Below are positions 8,750-17,479 of a stretch of DNA of 64,000 bases, one piece after another. The position numbers and the translations under genes were made by a program. Position 1 is the first letter of the stretch; each line of letters starts with the position of its first letter. Origin of the DNA: CAZGUX01 sp964529305 (lineage in GTDB: Bacteria; Acidobacteriota; Terriglobia; Bryobacterales; Bryobacteraceae); assembly GCA_964529305.1 (NCBI GenBank), contig CAZGUX010000031.1:36173-100172 (forward strand), in the 5' to 3' direction. The notes under the pieces are model-generated. The model did not search any database and had not been told where the DNA came from. It saw only the letters and a program-made list of their open reading frames with translations.

Positions 8750-9505
8750 GTGCGCTTGAACCTCATCACCATCGGATTGCTGGCGGTCGCAGCCTTCGCC
8801 CAGGATTTACCTAGCGGCGCGGATGTGGTAGACCGCTACCTGGAAGCGACGGGCGGACGGCACGCCTATGCCCGCATCAAGACGTACACCGCGGCAGCCG
8901 TGGTCGAGTACGCGGGCCGGCCGAACCGCGGTACGTTTCACGTCTTTCAGGCCGCGCCCGACAAAAGCTACTCCATCATGGTTCTGCCTGGCGTCGACAA
9001 GGTGGAGACAGGGACCAGGGACGGCATTGCCTGGGAGCGAACGCAGCGCCGCGGCCTTCGGTTGAAGACCGGCGAGGAACTGGCCGCCGCACTTCGCGAG
9101 GCCGATCCGCAGGCGCGCCTGAACTGGCGGAAGTACTATCGTTCGGCGGAGTGCACGGGCGTCGAGGCGGTGGACAGCATCAATTGTTTCCGGGTCGTGA
9201 TGACGCCGAACGTCGGTAAACCGGAGACGCGGTATTACGATCAACTCTCCGGCATTCTGCTGAGGGTGACGCGCATTGTCACGACACAAATGGGCGAGTT
9301 CCCGTCGGAAGGCCGCTACGCCAACTATCGGCTGATCGACGGCATCAGTTGGCCGCAGACCTTCAACCAGTCGCTGTTCAACCAGACCTTGATGAGCCGG
9401 ATCGAGAGTGTCACACTGAATGCAGCGATACCGGAATCGCGATTCGACCTTCCTTCCGACGTGAAGGCGCTGCTGTCGAAGCCGGCGGTCCCGCCGGCCA
9501 AGTAA
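8750..9505 (+). CDS. Secreted protein of the LolA/outer-membrane-lipoprotein-sorting type
   Basis: 251 residues from a GTG start. The signal peptide (MRLNLITIGLLAVAAFAQ) is followed by DVVDRYLEATGGRHAYARIK, a pattern very common in acidobacterial secreted proteins. The body has alternating beta-strands of the LolA/LolB-like half-barrel (YSIMVLPG, GILLRVTRI, RYANYRLIDGISWPQTFNQ). This fold binds lipids or lipoproteins, but the substrate here is unknown. Some relatives sit beside proteases or exporters; here the neighbours are tdh and the BACON protein, which say little. Confidence 0.7.
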   Translation: MRLNLITIGLLAVAAFAQDLPSGADVVDRYLEATGGRHAYARIKTYTAAAVVEYAGRPNRGTFHVFQAAPDKSYSIMVLPGVDKVETGTRDGIAWERTQRRGLRLKTGEELAAALREADPQARLNWRKYYRSAECTGVEAVDSINCFRVVMTPNVGKPETRYYDQLSGILLRVTRIVTTQMGEFPSEGRYANYRLIDGISWPQTFNQSLFNQTLMSRIESVTLNAAIPESRFDLPSDVKALLSKPAVPPAK

Positions 9506-9580
9506 CGCCCTCTGTTGGCATTCCCCTTGCAATCATTCAGCCGAGCGCGGCGTTCCGCGAGCGCACGGGAGAACTGGAAC

Positions 9581-12500
9581 GTGAGAAGAATCAAAGAGTT
9601 TACTTCGGTTGCCGGGCTTTTGATGGCTGTGTCTCTGGGTTACTTGGACACGGCCCGGGCCCAAAATACCATCTCGGTCAGTCCGACCCAACTGTCCTTC
9701 ACTGCCCAGGCCGGCGGAGCCCCTCCGGCGGCGCAGATCCTTTCCGTTACCGGATCGCAGGCCGGTATCGCCTTTCTGGCAACGCCTGTCTACCCGTCGG
9801 GCGCCACGGTTCAGTGGCTGTCGCTCCAGCAGAACGGCACTGCCACCCCAGGGACGATCTCGGTCACGGTGAACCCGGCTCAGCTTCAACCGGGCAGCTA
9901 TTCCGCGGTTGTCTTCATATCCGCGCCGAACGTCGTGCAGGTGCCGGTCTCCCTCACGGTCACGAGTCCCTCGCCGTTGACCGTGAGCCCGGCAACGTTG
10001 TCGTTCAGCCATCAGATCGGATCGACGCTGCCGGCCAGCCAGAATCTCAACATCACGAGTTCCTCCCCGCTTACTTATAGTGTGACGGTCACGACGCAGA
10101 ACAACGTCGCCTGGTTGCTGGCGAGCCCAACGGCGGGTTCCACTCCCGGAGCGGTCAGTGTGGGAATCGATCCGGCCAATCTGGTGGCCGGAACCTATCA
10201 GGGAACGATTACGCTCACTCCACAAGGGCAGGGCAATACTCCATTCCAGGTGACGGTGACGTTGACGGTGACGGCCACGCCCCAGTTGACGATCAATCCG
10301 TCCTCGCTGGTCTTCAACCACCAACTGGGCGGGACCGCGCCCCCATCGCAAACGGTGGAACTGGCGTCGAATGGCCCCATCATCGGCTTCACCGCCGCGT
10401 CCAATACCAATTGGCTGGTCGTTACCCCCGCCGCGGCTACCACTCCTGCGTCCCTGACGGTGAGCGTTCAGGTGGGACTACTGCCCGTCGCGGGAGTCTA
10501 CAACGGCACCATCACCATCACACCGCTCGGCAGCGGAAACCCGCAACAGATTCCGGTCACGGTGAACGTGGGAACCACTCCGTTCCTCAACGTGTCCCCC
10601 AATTCCCTCACCTTCCGCTACCAGTTGAACGCGGCCCTGCCCGGTGACCAGAACGTCACGGTCACCAGCACCGGCGCGGCGCAGTCCTTCACGGCCCAGG
10701 TCACCACGCAAAACGGCGGCAACTGGCTCCTGGTGCGGACTCAGTCGCCGACCACCGCGCAACCCCTGGTCGTCGGCGTGGATCCCGCCGGGCTCGCGCC
10801 GGGCACGTATCGCGGAAACATCACGTTGATCGCGACGGGCGGCGTGGGAACGCCGCCGTCGATCGCGGTGACTCTGACGATCTCCAACGATCCCACCCTG
10901 ATTTTGAATCAGACGGCGATCAACTTCGCGTTCCAAACCGGTAAGGGGGTGCCGGCAACCGTCCCGATCGTGGTCACCAGTTCAGGAACGCCGTTGGCCT
11001 TCCAGGTGACCAAGAGCGAGAACTCGAATTGGCTGGTGCTGACGCAGCCTTCGGGGACGACGCCGGGGAGTTTCTTCGTCGGCGTCAACACCACCGGATT
11101 GGAGCCCGGCAACTACGAAGGCACGCTGACCGTGACGGCCCCGAGCACGCAGAACGCACCGATCACGGTGCCGGTACGGCTGGTGGTCAGCAACAACGTG
11201 CTCCTCTCGGTGAGTCCCGGCTCGCTGGAGTTCCGGGCGCCGCTGGGCGGGTCCATTCAACCCCTGCAACAGATCGGCGTGGCCAGTACCGATGGAAGCG
11301 CATTGAACTTCACGGTCACTGCGACCACCGCCAACGGACTGACCTGGCTATTGACGGATACCCTCCAGGGTGGCGCCACGCCGCGTAACGTCGGAGTCAC
11401 CGTTAATCCGGCCGGCTTCGGCGCCGGGCGCTATGCCGGAACCGTCGAGATCGCCTCACCCAACGTAGCCAACAGCCCGCAGCGGGTGAACGTCGTGATG
11501 GTGATCCAGCCGACCGACAACCTGACAGCGACGCCCGCCTCGCTGAGCTTCACCCAGGTGGTAGGCGGGACCGCGCCCGCTGAGCAGACGATCCAGATCG
11601 CGGCTTCCTCGGGCGGCAACCTGTCTTATCTGGTTTCGGCGGCAACCATCACGGGAGGGTCCTGGCTCTCGGTTACGCCGACCGCGGGCAACACTCCTGG
11701 AACCATTCGCGTGACCGCCAACGGATCCACGCTGTCGCCAGGGACCTATAGCGGAACGATCGTGGTCACTTCGACCGGCGCGGCGAACAGCCCGCTGAAT
11801 ATTCCGGTTTCGCTGGTCGTCACCAGCCAGAGGACGCTCGCATTGACGCCGAATGCGCTGAGCTTCACTCACGCTCTGGGTGGAGCCGTCCCGGGTCCGC
11901 AGACGATCTCTGCGACGTCGACCGGAGGACCGGTAAACTTCACGGTACGCGTCACCCTGGAGTCGGGCGAAAACTGGCTGGGGGTGGCGCCCTCGTCCGG
12001 GGCCACTCCCGGCACGCTGAACGTGACGGTGAACCCGACGACCCTGCAGCCCGGAACCTATCGCGGGTCCATCATCGTGACTTCCGAGGGTGCGACCAAC
12101 TCGCCCCAGACCGCCACGGTCACCCTTACGGTAACGGGCACGGTGCTCACGCTGACACCCGAGGCCCTGGCCTTCACCTACGCGGCCGGAAGTACGGCCC
12201 CACCGGCCCAGCAACTCAACCTCTCCTCCAGTTCCGGCTCGCTCAACTATGCCGTGACGACCAGTATTTCCGGCGGAGGGACGTGGTTGCAGGTGACGCC
12301 TACCGGCGGAGTGACCCCCGGAGTCCTGACGGTGACGGCGAATCCCGCGGGATTGCAGCCGGGAGTCTACACCGCCACCATCACCGTAACGGCCCAAGCC
12401 GCGGCCAATTCACCGCGCCGGGTGCAGGTCACCCTGAACGTCACCGCGCCGTCGGCCGCTCCGGTGATCCGGGAGGTGCTGAACGGCGCGTCGCTCCAGG

Positions 12501-13174
12501 CCGCCGACCTGTCGGCGGGCCTGATTTTCACCATCAAAGGCGCCGGCCTGGGCCCCCTGCGTGGAGAGGTGTTTGCGCTGGGGACAGATGGCAGAGTGCC
12601 CACGACACTGGCCAACGTCAGGGTGTTCTTCGACGACACGCCTTCGCCCATCCTCTACGCGCAAGCCGATCAGATCAACGCCATCGTGCCGTATGGGGTC
12701 GCCAACCGGTTCGGCGCGCGGCTTCGGGTGGAGTATTTCAGCGTTCGCTCGGCGACCGTCGACGTTCGGATCGCTCCCGCCTCACCCGGCATTTTTACGG
12801 TGACGCAGACCGGGTCCGGGCAAGGCGCCATTCTGAACCAAAACAATTCGGTGAACTCGGCGGCGAATCCGGCGGACCGCGGGACGATCATCGCGCTGTA
12901 TTGCACCGGCGAAGGCCAAACCAGTCCGGCCGGCGTGGACGGCGGAGTCAATAGCCGTGCGCCCTTCCCCGCTCCGATTCAAGAGGTCCGCGCCTTCATC
13001 GGTGGCGTTGAAGCCCCAATCCGGTATGCCGGTGCGGCGCCCACGTTCGTTGCCGGCGTCATGCAAGTGAACGTTCAGGTTCCCCAGAATGTCAATCCCG
13101 GGAGCGCGGTGCCCATCACCATCCGGGTCGGGACCGCGTCGAGTCTCCTGGTGACCACTGTCGCGATCCGGTAG
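9581..13174 (+). CDS. Secreted protein with nine BACON-type repeats and a Solibacter C-terminal domain
   Basis: 1197 residues. The start is the GTG at 9581, behind GGGAGA, which gives a clean signal peptide (RRIKEFTSVAGLLMAVSLGY, cleaved after ARA). Nine tandem units of about 90-110 residues follow. Each opens with 'L.(V/L)(S/N/T)P..L.F....G......Q...(V/I)(T/S)S' and contains '(N/T)WL.V.P..G.TP..L.V.V.P..L..G.Y.G.I.(V/I)T'. The last ~220 residues (APVIREVLNGASLQAADLS, PILYAQADQINAIVPYG, VAGVMQVNVQVPQNVNPGS) are the TIGR03437-type domain restricted mainly to Solibacter-like Acidobacteria. Its exact function is unknown; surface adhesion or carbohydrate binding is inferred from BACON domains. 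The DNA repeats are diverged, so the array is old rather than recently amplified. Confidence 0.88.
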   Translation: MRRIKEFTSVAGLLMAVSLGYLDTARAQNTISVSPTQLSFTAQAGGAPPAAQILSVTGSQAGIAFLATPVYPSGATVQWLSLQQNGTATPGTISVTVNPAQLQPGSYSAVVFISAPNVVQVPVSLTVTSPSPLTVSPATLSFSHQIGSTLPASQNLNITSSSPLTYSVTVTTQNNVAWLLASPTAGSTPGAVSVGIDPANLVAGTYQGTITLTPQGQGNTPFQVTVTLTVTATPQLTINPSSLVFNHQLGGTAPPSQTVELASNGPIIGFTAASNTNWLVVTPAAATTPASLTVSVQVGLLPVAGVYNGTITITPLGSGNPQQIPVTVNVGTTPFLNVSPNSLTFRYQLNAALPGDQNVTVTSTGAAQSFTAQVTTQNGGNWLLVRTQSPTTAQPLVVGVDPAGLAPGTYRGNITLIATGGVGTPPSIAVTLTISNDPTLILNQTAINFAFQTGKGVPATVPIVVTSSGTPLAFQVTKSENSNWLVLTQPSGTTPGSFFVGVNTTGLEPGNYEGTLTVTAPSTQNAPITVPVRLVVSNNVLLSVSPGSLEFRAPLGGSIQPLQQIGVASTDGSALNFTVTATTANGLTWLLTDTLQGGATPRNVGVTVNPAGFGAGRYAGTVEIASPNVANSPQRVNVVMVIQPTDNLTATPASLSFTQVVGGTAPAEQTIQIAASSGGNLSYLVSAATITGGSWLSVTPTAGNTPGTIRVTANGSTLSPGTYSGTIVVTSTGAANSPLNIPVSLVVTSQRTLALTPNALSFTHALGGAVPGPQTISATSTGGPVNFTVRVTLESGENWLGVAPSSGATPGTLNVTVNPTTLQPGTYRGSIIVTSEGATNSPQTATVTLTVTGTVLTLTPEALAFTYAAGSTAPPAQQLNLSSSSGSLNYAVTTSISGGGTWLQVTPTGGVTPGVLTVTANPAGLQPGVYTATITVTAQAAANSPRRVQVTLNVTAPSAAPVIREVLNGASLQAADLSAGLIFTIKGAGLGPLRGEVFALGTDGRVPTTLANVRVFFDDTPSPILYAQADQINAIVPYGVANRFGARLRVEYFSVRSATVDVRIAPASPGIFTVTQTGSGQGAILNQNNSVNSAANPADRGTIIALYCTGEGQTSPAGVDGGVNSRAPFPAPIQEVRAFIGGVEAPIRYAGAAPTFVAGVMQVNVQVPQNVNPGSAVPITIRVGTASSLLVTTVAIR

Positions 13175-13203
13175 GGGTCCCGGCGCGGTCGAAACGTTGG
13201 CTC

Positions 13204-13611
13204 ATGGTTCGTCCAGCGGCCGTGGAAGACCTCGAAGCGATCGGGCGGATTCAATCCGCTTCCCCGGAGGCCGCCCAGTGGCCTCCGGTCGACTACCTTC
13301 GTTACGATTGCCGTGTGACGGAATGGGAAGGCCGGGTGGCCGGCTTTGTGGTTCTCCGCCGCTTGGGTCCGGGTGAGGCCGAGATTCTCACCCTGGCTGT
13401 CGAACCACCTTACCGGCACAGAGGGCTGGCTCGCGGTCTGCTTCACGCCTCGCTGCCCGACTTCCCGGGCCGGGTCCACCTCGAAGTGAGACGCTCCAAT
13501 CGCGCGGCCCAGCGTCTGTATGAGCTGTTCGGGTTTCGGATCACCGGCGAGCGGCCGGGGTACTATAGCGAACCTCTCGAAGCCGCTGTTGTCATGACTC
13601 TGCAATCGTGA
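13204..13611 (+). CDS. GNAT-family N-acetyltransferase, RimI-like
   Basis: 135 residues, the size of a minimal GNAT domain. It transfers an acetyl group from acetyl-CoA to an amine. The acetyl-CoA pyrophosphate-binding loop is at about 79-85 (YRHRGLARGLL, the Q/RxxGxG/A pattern). Motif B follows near 100-115 (LEVRRSNRAAQRLYELFGF), with a late tyrosine (GYYSEP, about 125) as in RimI, the acetylase of ribosomal protein S18. Full assignment as RimI is uncertain because the family is broad. It starts 29 bp after the BACON gene. Confidence 0.8.
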   Translation: MVRPAAVEDLEAIGRIQSASPEAAQWPPVDYLRYDCRVTEWEGRVAGFVVLRRLGPGEAEILTLAVEPPYRHRGLARGLLHASLPDFPGRVHLEVRRSNRAAQRLYELFGFRITGERPGYYSEPLEAAVVMTLQS

Positions 13612-13743
13612 TAACGTGTGGGCAGACGGAAGGCCTGGCAGAGGCTGTTTCCGCCACTTCAAATGAAGTGGGATTACCCACCGAGTCCAGCCTGCTTGCG
13701 AGAGCTCGGCGCGGCAACCTCACTGAAGGAGGAACTGCCCAAT

Positions 13744-13980
13744 ATGGAATGGACCAACACGGAAGAACTGAGAACGCACCTGATCACGAGTGATGAGGAG
13801 TTCCGGCGCCTGGCGACCCAGCATGCGGAGTACGCCCGTAAGATCGACGAGATCGAATCCCATGCTCATGTGACGCCCGACGACGAAATCGAGGAGCACC
13901 GGTTGAAGAAGTTGAAACTGCACTGTAAAGACCAGATGGAGGCAATCCTGAGCCGCTACCGCAGGCAGCAGGTTGCGTAA
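13744..13980 (+). CDS. YdcH-like (DUF465-type) small coiled-coil protein
   Basis: 78 residues. The ATG at 13744 lies behind a strong AAGGAGG at about 13724-13731; the longer upstream frame is not coding. The sequence is nearly all helical, with the family pattern 'F..L...H.....I..IE......D.E...LKK.KL..KD.....L' (FRRLATQHAEYARKIDEIE; DEIEEHRLKKLKLHCKDQME). Function of the family is not firmly known. It is followed at once by a strong intrinsic terminator, so it ends its transcript and is probably highly expressed. Confidence 0.8.
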   Translation: MEWTNTEELRTHLITSDEEFRRLATQHAEYARKIDEIESHAHVTPDDEIEEHRLKKLKLHCKDQMEAILSRYRRQQVA

Positions 13981-14001
13981 TCGTTCAGGTGCGTGAACAA
14001 C

Positions 14002-14034
14002 AAGGCCCGAACCCGGTTCGGGCCTTTGTTTTTT
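14002..14034 (+). terminator. Intrinsic terminator after the YdcH-like gene
   Basis: AAGGCCCGAACC/GGTTCGGGCCTT forms a perfect GC-rich stem (14002-14026) with a tiny loop, followed by TGTTTTTTC. It lies about 20 bp after the stop codon at 13980. It is the clearest Rho-independent terminator in the window. Confidence 0.9.
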
Positions 14035-14093
14035 CTTCCCCCTCCGTGGTACTAGACGACCCTAGCAGCCATACCCCCAAAATGGCCATTTAA

Positions 14094-14105
14094 GTTAGAC
14101 CTAAC
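14094..14105. promoter_or_regulatory. Palindrome GTTAGACCTAAC upstream of the gene at 14131
   Basis: A 5-bp inverted repeat with a 2-bp centre, in an A/T-rich stretch (TTTAAGTTAGACCTAACAT) 26 bp before the start codon. Position and symmetry fit an operator. A related core (AACTTAAGTT, 15519-15528) lies about 1.4 kb away near the small-peptide gene. No regulator is assigned. Confidence 0.35.
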
Positions 14106-14130
14106 ATCTGCTAATCTCTTTTTAGCCGTT

Positions 14131-14565
14131 ATGGAACAGGTAAAAGGTAGTCGGTCCGTCCTGTCGTGGCCCAGCCAGTATGCGCCGGCGGTGCCAGCGC
14201 CTTCCTCGTGCTGGTACGGACCTGCGTTTCGCCTCCTGTCGGAGGCAGACTGTGAGTTTCTCTCTCGAAACGGGTTAGGCGTCAGGAGTTTCCGTCTTCA
14301 GCGGGCGAATCTTTTCCTCCGGTATGTCCGCCAGATGGAAAAGCGGGCCTTCGAGCTTCAGGCGCGGAAACTGGCCACCGAGCCGGTGTGGGATGTCACC
14401 CGTGGGAAGCTCCAACTGGTCGGTCTCGGGTTACGGCTTCGGTTTGTAGCCGCGGGCTTTGTTCTCGAGTTGCCCGGCAGCGCCCGGCAGGCGACTCGCG
14501 CCCTCAATCAACTGGCCGCTTTCCTGCAGCCGCCGAACCTCATCGAGATTCCGACAACCGCTTGA
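14131..14565 (+). CDS. Unrecognised small protein
   Basis: 144 residues, no signal peptide or membrane segment. The C-terminal half (KLQLVGLGLRLRFVAAGFVL, then PGSARQATRALNQLAAFL) looks like a small alpha/beta domain, but I recognise no family. The frame has a plausible ATG after the palindrome at 14094. Its last 26 bp overlap, tail to tail, the membrane protein gene on the other strand. Confidence 0.55.
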   Translation: MEQVKGSRSVLSWPSQYAPAVPAPSSCWYGPAFRLLSEADCEFLSRNGLGVRSFRLQRANLFLRYVRQMEKRAFELQARKLATEPVWDVTRGKLQLVGLGLRLRFVAAGFVLELPGSARQATRALNQLAAFLQPPNLIEIPTTA

Positions 14566-15280
14566 GCGCTCCCTCGATCTGAGCCAGTTCACCTGCTTGG
14601 GCGGGTGTCAACTGTTCGATTCTCGGCTGGACCTCACCTTCGCGCGCAAGTAACAGCATCCATGTCGCATAACACACACTCGAGCCGCCCAGTCCCAACA
14701 GATTCACCGGCGCCCACCTCCAATCGGTAAAATTCAGCATTATCAGCACGAGCGCCTTGATGGTCAGGTACGCCGTTGACGTGTAATGGTGGGTGACTAC
14801 ATTGCGCCGCGCGGGAGTTGGCAGCCACCTCAGGAAGACTAACGTCAGCCACAGAGCCGTACTCACAATCAACAACGTCCACCGGCGCGTAATGTTGAGC
14901 AGATAAAGCTTGGGCCATTTCCAGGCGGTCAACTCGATATCCCCGTCTAGCTGGAGATTCAGAACCACAGCGAAGCCGATGATCACCAGCAGAAACCACG
15001 CGCCAAATGAGCCAAGGCGCGGATACGCCTCCATCGATTTCCAGTAGGCTTCGATGCTGAAAGCGATCAGTGCGAAGACCAATATTGGCTCAGTGCTGGT
15101 ATAAAAGCGCAAATACTGCCCCTTCATCGGGTCGAGGGGCGCGAGGCAAACGGAACGCAAGACCGATGCGCAGAGGAAGAGGAAAAACCAGGGGTACCGG
15201 CGGATCAGACCAAGATTCCACAGGCGGGCAACCAAGCCCGCCTGTGTGATTACGGACAGCGCCCAGAGAGTCGTTGTCAC
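14540..15280 (-). CDS. Multi-pass membrane protein of unknown function
   Basis: 246 residues with about six or seven hydrophobic segments (about 4-22, 28-48, 63-80, 90-110, 130-150, 170-190, 195-215) and a soluble acidic C-terminal helix (QPRIEQLTPAQAGELAQIEG). I know of no assigned function; similar hypothetical membrane proteins are common in Acidobacteria. The gene for a tiny secreted peptide ends 15 bp upstream on the same strand, so the two are almost certainly co-transcribed. The C-terminal coding end overlaps the convergent gene at 14131-14565. Confidence 0.7.
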   Translation of the reverse strand: MTTTLWALSVITQAGLVARLWNLGLIRRYPWFFLFLCASVLRSVCLAPLDPMKGQYLRFYTSTEPILVFALIAFSIEAYWKSMEAYPRLGSFGAWFLLVIIGFAVVLNLQLDGDIELTAWKWPKLYLLNITRRWTLLIVSTALWLTLVFLRWLPTPARRNVVTHHYTSTAYLTIKALVLIMLNFTDWRWAPVNLLGLGGSSVCYATWMLLLAREGEVQPRIEQLTPAQAGELAQIEGALKRLSESR

Positions 15281-15295
15281 TCTGAGGGAAGCATA

Positions 15296-15412
15296 TCACA
15301 ATACTTTGCAGTTATCGGGATTGGTCTCGCAGCCGGGTTCAGGGTCATCCGTCCGGGGAACCGGCGACAGCAGTGCCAGGGCCAGGCAAAGAGCAAAGAA
15401 GAAGCGTTTCAT
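15296..15412 (-). CDS. 38-residue secreted peptide precursor
   Basis: The ATG at 15412 follows GGAGG with an 11-nt spacer. The product has a near-ideal signal peptide (MKRFFFALCLALALLSP) followed by only about 21 residues, acidic and with two cysteines (DDPEPGCETNPDNCKVL). The longer frame upstream (to 15490) is less likely because the SD and signal peptide fit this start. It lies 15 bp upstream of the membrane-protein gene. Size, leader and Cys pair resemble exported signalling or small structural peptides, but no family is recognised. Confidence 0.6.
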   Translation of the reverse strand: MKRFFFALCLALALLSPVPRTDDPEPGCETNPDNCKVL

Positions 15413-15518
15413 GATGGGTACAACCTCCAGTGCCAAGTGTGCCCTAAAGAGGGATGAAATTCGGTCAAATACCTTAGAATTTCTAAACACAGAACAGGAG
15501 GAACCTAAGCTGTTCAGA

Positions 15519-15528
15519 ACTTAAGTTG
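15519..15528. promoter_or_regulatory. Palindrome AACTTAAGTT between the peptide gene and hpnE
   Basis: A perfect 10-bp palindrome in an A/T-rich spacer just downstream of hpnE and upstream of the peptide gene. Possible operator for the peptide/membrane-protein pair; it shares TTAAGTT with the element near 14094. Confidence 0.25.
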
Positions 15529-15537
15529 GGGGTACTA

Positions 15538-16863
15538 CTAGGAGCGAGGTTCTAGAAGGAAGGTCGCGGAGGCTCCGGCAGCACGGCAGATGGCTTCCGC
15601 GGCGCGGTATCCGCTGCGCACGGCGCCTTCCATCGTTGCGGGCCAACCGGACCGGGTCCAATCACCGGCGAGAAAGAAATCCTTCAGTTTTGTGCCGGGC
15701 TCGGGCCGAGAGGCCTCGATGCCAGGCTTGGCGGAAAACGTGGCGCGGACTTCCTTCACCACGTGCCCCTTCACCAATCGTGAGTCGCGCACCGCGGGAA
15801 AGAACTCCGCGAGTTCTTTCATCGCGAGATCGAGGATGCCGGCTCGGCCCACGGGGAGCAGGCTCCGCGAGGCACTGACGACCAATTGAAGATAGCGGCC
15901 TCCGTCTTTGTTGAACATCCACTGAATCGTGCGGTCCAGCAGCGTCGCGTGCGGGAGATCGGTCACCTGGCGGTCGAACCACAGGTGAATTCCGGTAATC
16001 GGCGAATGCTCGAGCCAGGACGAATCCGGCGCGAGTCCTGGGGCGATGACGGCCAGGCGGTCGAGCGGCAAGGCGCTTACGTAAAAATCGCCCGTTTCGA
16101 GCTCCCCCGCGCAACGGATTCCCGTCACCGACACCGAATTAAACTCGATTTCTTCAACGGGGCTGCGGAGTTTGATCTCGACGTTTGGCCATTGGCGCCA
16201 GGCGGCGGCCGAATAAAGTTCTCCCAGCGGAACCGACGGCACGCCCATGTGGTAGGAGTCGCGCCCCGCGAGAAATCCCAGGCGAAACACCTGGAATCCG
16301 TGGCAGGCGGCCATGCGATCGAGTTCTTCATTGATGGCGCTCACCAGCACGGGCCGCCAGAATCGTTCGATGGCGGCCGGCGTCTGCCGTTTCTCCGCCA
16401 ACCAGTCCAGCATGCTGATCCGCTCGAGGTCCTGCCGCCTGCCCCCCTCGGATCGAATCGCCATCAAGGCGCGCGCGATGGCGCGTTTGTCGGCGAGTCC
16501 GAAACACGCCATACGGAGGAACGGCCCGCTCAAGTGCAGAGGAGCCGGCAGCCAGCCCGCGGCCAACTCGGAGACACGGCCGCCGGGTTCCACAAAGAAG
16601 AACTTCTGGTGAAAGCGAACCTTGGACGCGACGTTCAGCCGGCCATAGAAGTCGAGGAGATTGACGCAGCACCGCAGCAGAACGTGCTGGCAGTTGTCGA
16701 TGACTTCCGGCTCGGGGCCGGCGGGATTGAGGGGGTAAGATGCCGCGCGCCCGCCCAGGAACCCTCGCGACTCAAAGACGCGGACCTGGAACCCCTGGGC
16801 GCCGAGCGCGGCCGCGGTCGAAAGTCCGGCCAGGCCGCCACCCAGGATGAGAACCTGTGGCAT
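15538..16863 (-). CDS. hpnE: Squalene-associated FAD-dependent desaturase (hydroxysqualene dehydroxylase)
   Basis: 441 residues. The family reduces hydroxysqualene to squalene in the HpnCDE route of hopanoid synthesis. It has an N-terminal FAD dinucleotide fold (ILGGGLAGLSTAAAL, 6-20, then an E at about 30 in VRVFESRGFLGGRA), the family-typical NCQHVLLRC segment (about 57-65), and a C-terminal FAD-closing motif (FFLAGDWTRSGWPATMEGAVRSG, about 395-417). Phytoene-desaturase-like carotenoid enzymes are the main alternative, but the length and the xxQHVLL motif favour HpnE. hpnC and hpnD are not adjacent. It starts 27 bp after a tiny membrane-peptide ORF, and the three genes from 17359 down form one transcript. 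Confidence 0.82.
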   Translation of the reverse strand: MPQVLILGGGLAGLSTAAALGAQGFQVRVFESRGFLGGRAASYPLNPAGPEPEVIDNCQHVLLRCCVNLLDFYGRLNVASKVRFHQKFFFVEPGGRVSELAAGWLPAPLHLSGPFLRMACFGLADKRAIARALMAIRSEGGRRQDLERISMLDWLAEKRQTPAAIERFWRPVLVSAINEELDRMAACHGFQVFRLGFLAGRDSYHMGVPSVPLGELYSAAAWRQWPNVEIKLRSPVEEIEFNSVSVTGIRCAGELETGDFYVSALPLDRLAVIAPGLAPDSSWLEHSPITGIHLWFDRQVTDLPHATLLDRTIQWMFNKDGGRYLQLVVSASRSLLPVGRAGILDLAMKELAEFFPAVRDSRLVKGHVVKEVRATFSAKPGIEASRPEPGTKLKDFFLAGDWTRSGWPATMEGAVRSGYRAAEAICRAAGASATFLLEPRS

Positions 16864-16890
16864 CAGGGCTTACCGGCGGCGCGAGAGCGT

Positions 16891-17001
16891 TTACCCGGAC
16901 GTGGGTACGCGAGAGCGCCGGCCGCCGCCCGAATCGCCGTCGAGGAGAACGGCAACCATTACCACCAACGCCATGAACAAAACGAAGCTCGCGTCCGACA
17001 T
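16891..17001 (-). CDS. 36-residue single-pass membrane peptide
   Basis: The ATG at 17001 lies one base after the TAA of the upstream gene (TAACATG), implying translational coupling. The product has one hydrophobic helix (FVLFMALVVMVAVLLDG, 6-22) and a basic glycine-rich tail (DSGGGRRSRVPTSG). It fits between the membrane protein at 17003 and hpnE without gaps, supporting a real gene. No family recognised. A role as a small subunit or chaperone of the neighbouring membrane protein is only inferred. Confidence 0.5.
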   Translation of the reverse strand: MSDASFVLFMALVVMVAVLLDGDSGGGRRSRVPTSG

Positions 17002-17002
17002 G

Positions 17003-17359
17003 TTAGTTCCAATACCCTGACCGCCATCCGTACCAAAGGGCACAAGCGCCTCCAACCACCGGAAACGCCGAGACCGCCAACCCCAGCCTCATCCCCAGAT
17101 GCCTGACCGTTTCAGAACCCCGGCGAATTCGCACGAAGCTGGCACATGCCTGGGCCCCCACAATCGCGATGTATGCGGGTGTGGGGTTGGACTCACACCA
17201 CGGGCAGTGTTTACTGTCCTTCCGATGGATGTTGCAATGTGCATCGGCGCCCGCCCAAAGCGATCTGCACCCGCAGCGAAACACGAGGTTGCAGAAATCG
17301 ATGAAGAAGATCGAGGATACCAGGGCCGACAGCGCGAACACCGCCCACCGGGACACCAC
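17003..17359 (-). CDS. Small membrane protein with conserved-looking cysteine/histidine cluster
   Basis: 118 residues. I chose the GTG at 17359 because GGAGGAGG sits 5 nt upstream. Two or three hydrophobic segments (about 5-25, 60-75, 90-108) frame a Cys/His-rich middle: FCNLVFRCGCRSLW, then HCNIHRKDSKHCPWC. The spacing C-x-C ... HC ... H ... HC-xx-C suggests metal or heme binding, but I know of no assigned function. It leads the transcript with the 36-aa peptide and hpnE. Confidence 0.65.
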   Translation of the reverse strand: MVSRWAVFALSALVSSIFFIDFCNLVFRCGCRSLWAGADAHCNIHRKDSKHCPWCESNPTPAYIAIVGAQACASFVRIRRGSETVRHLGMRLGLAVSAFPVVGGACALWYGWRSGYWN

Positions 17360-17479
17360 CGAAGCCTCCTCCCATCCCCGCCCCCGTTCTCGGCGGGATG
17401 ACTTATTTGAACACAGGAGGACCTCTGACAACAAATCCCAGGAGGGTGGCTTGGTACTAGAGTTTCAGGTTAGCCGGTC

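Noticed and set aside
14002..14034. CRISPR repeat candidate
   Set aside because: Single palindrome with a T-run directly after a gene; it is an intrinsic terminator and no repeat array is present anywhere in the window.
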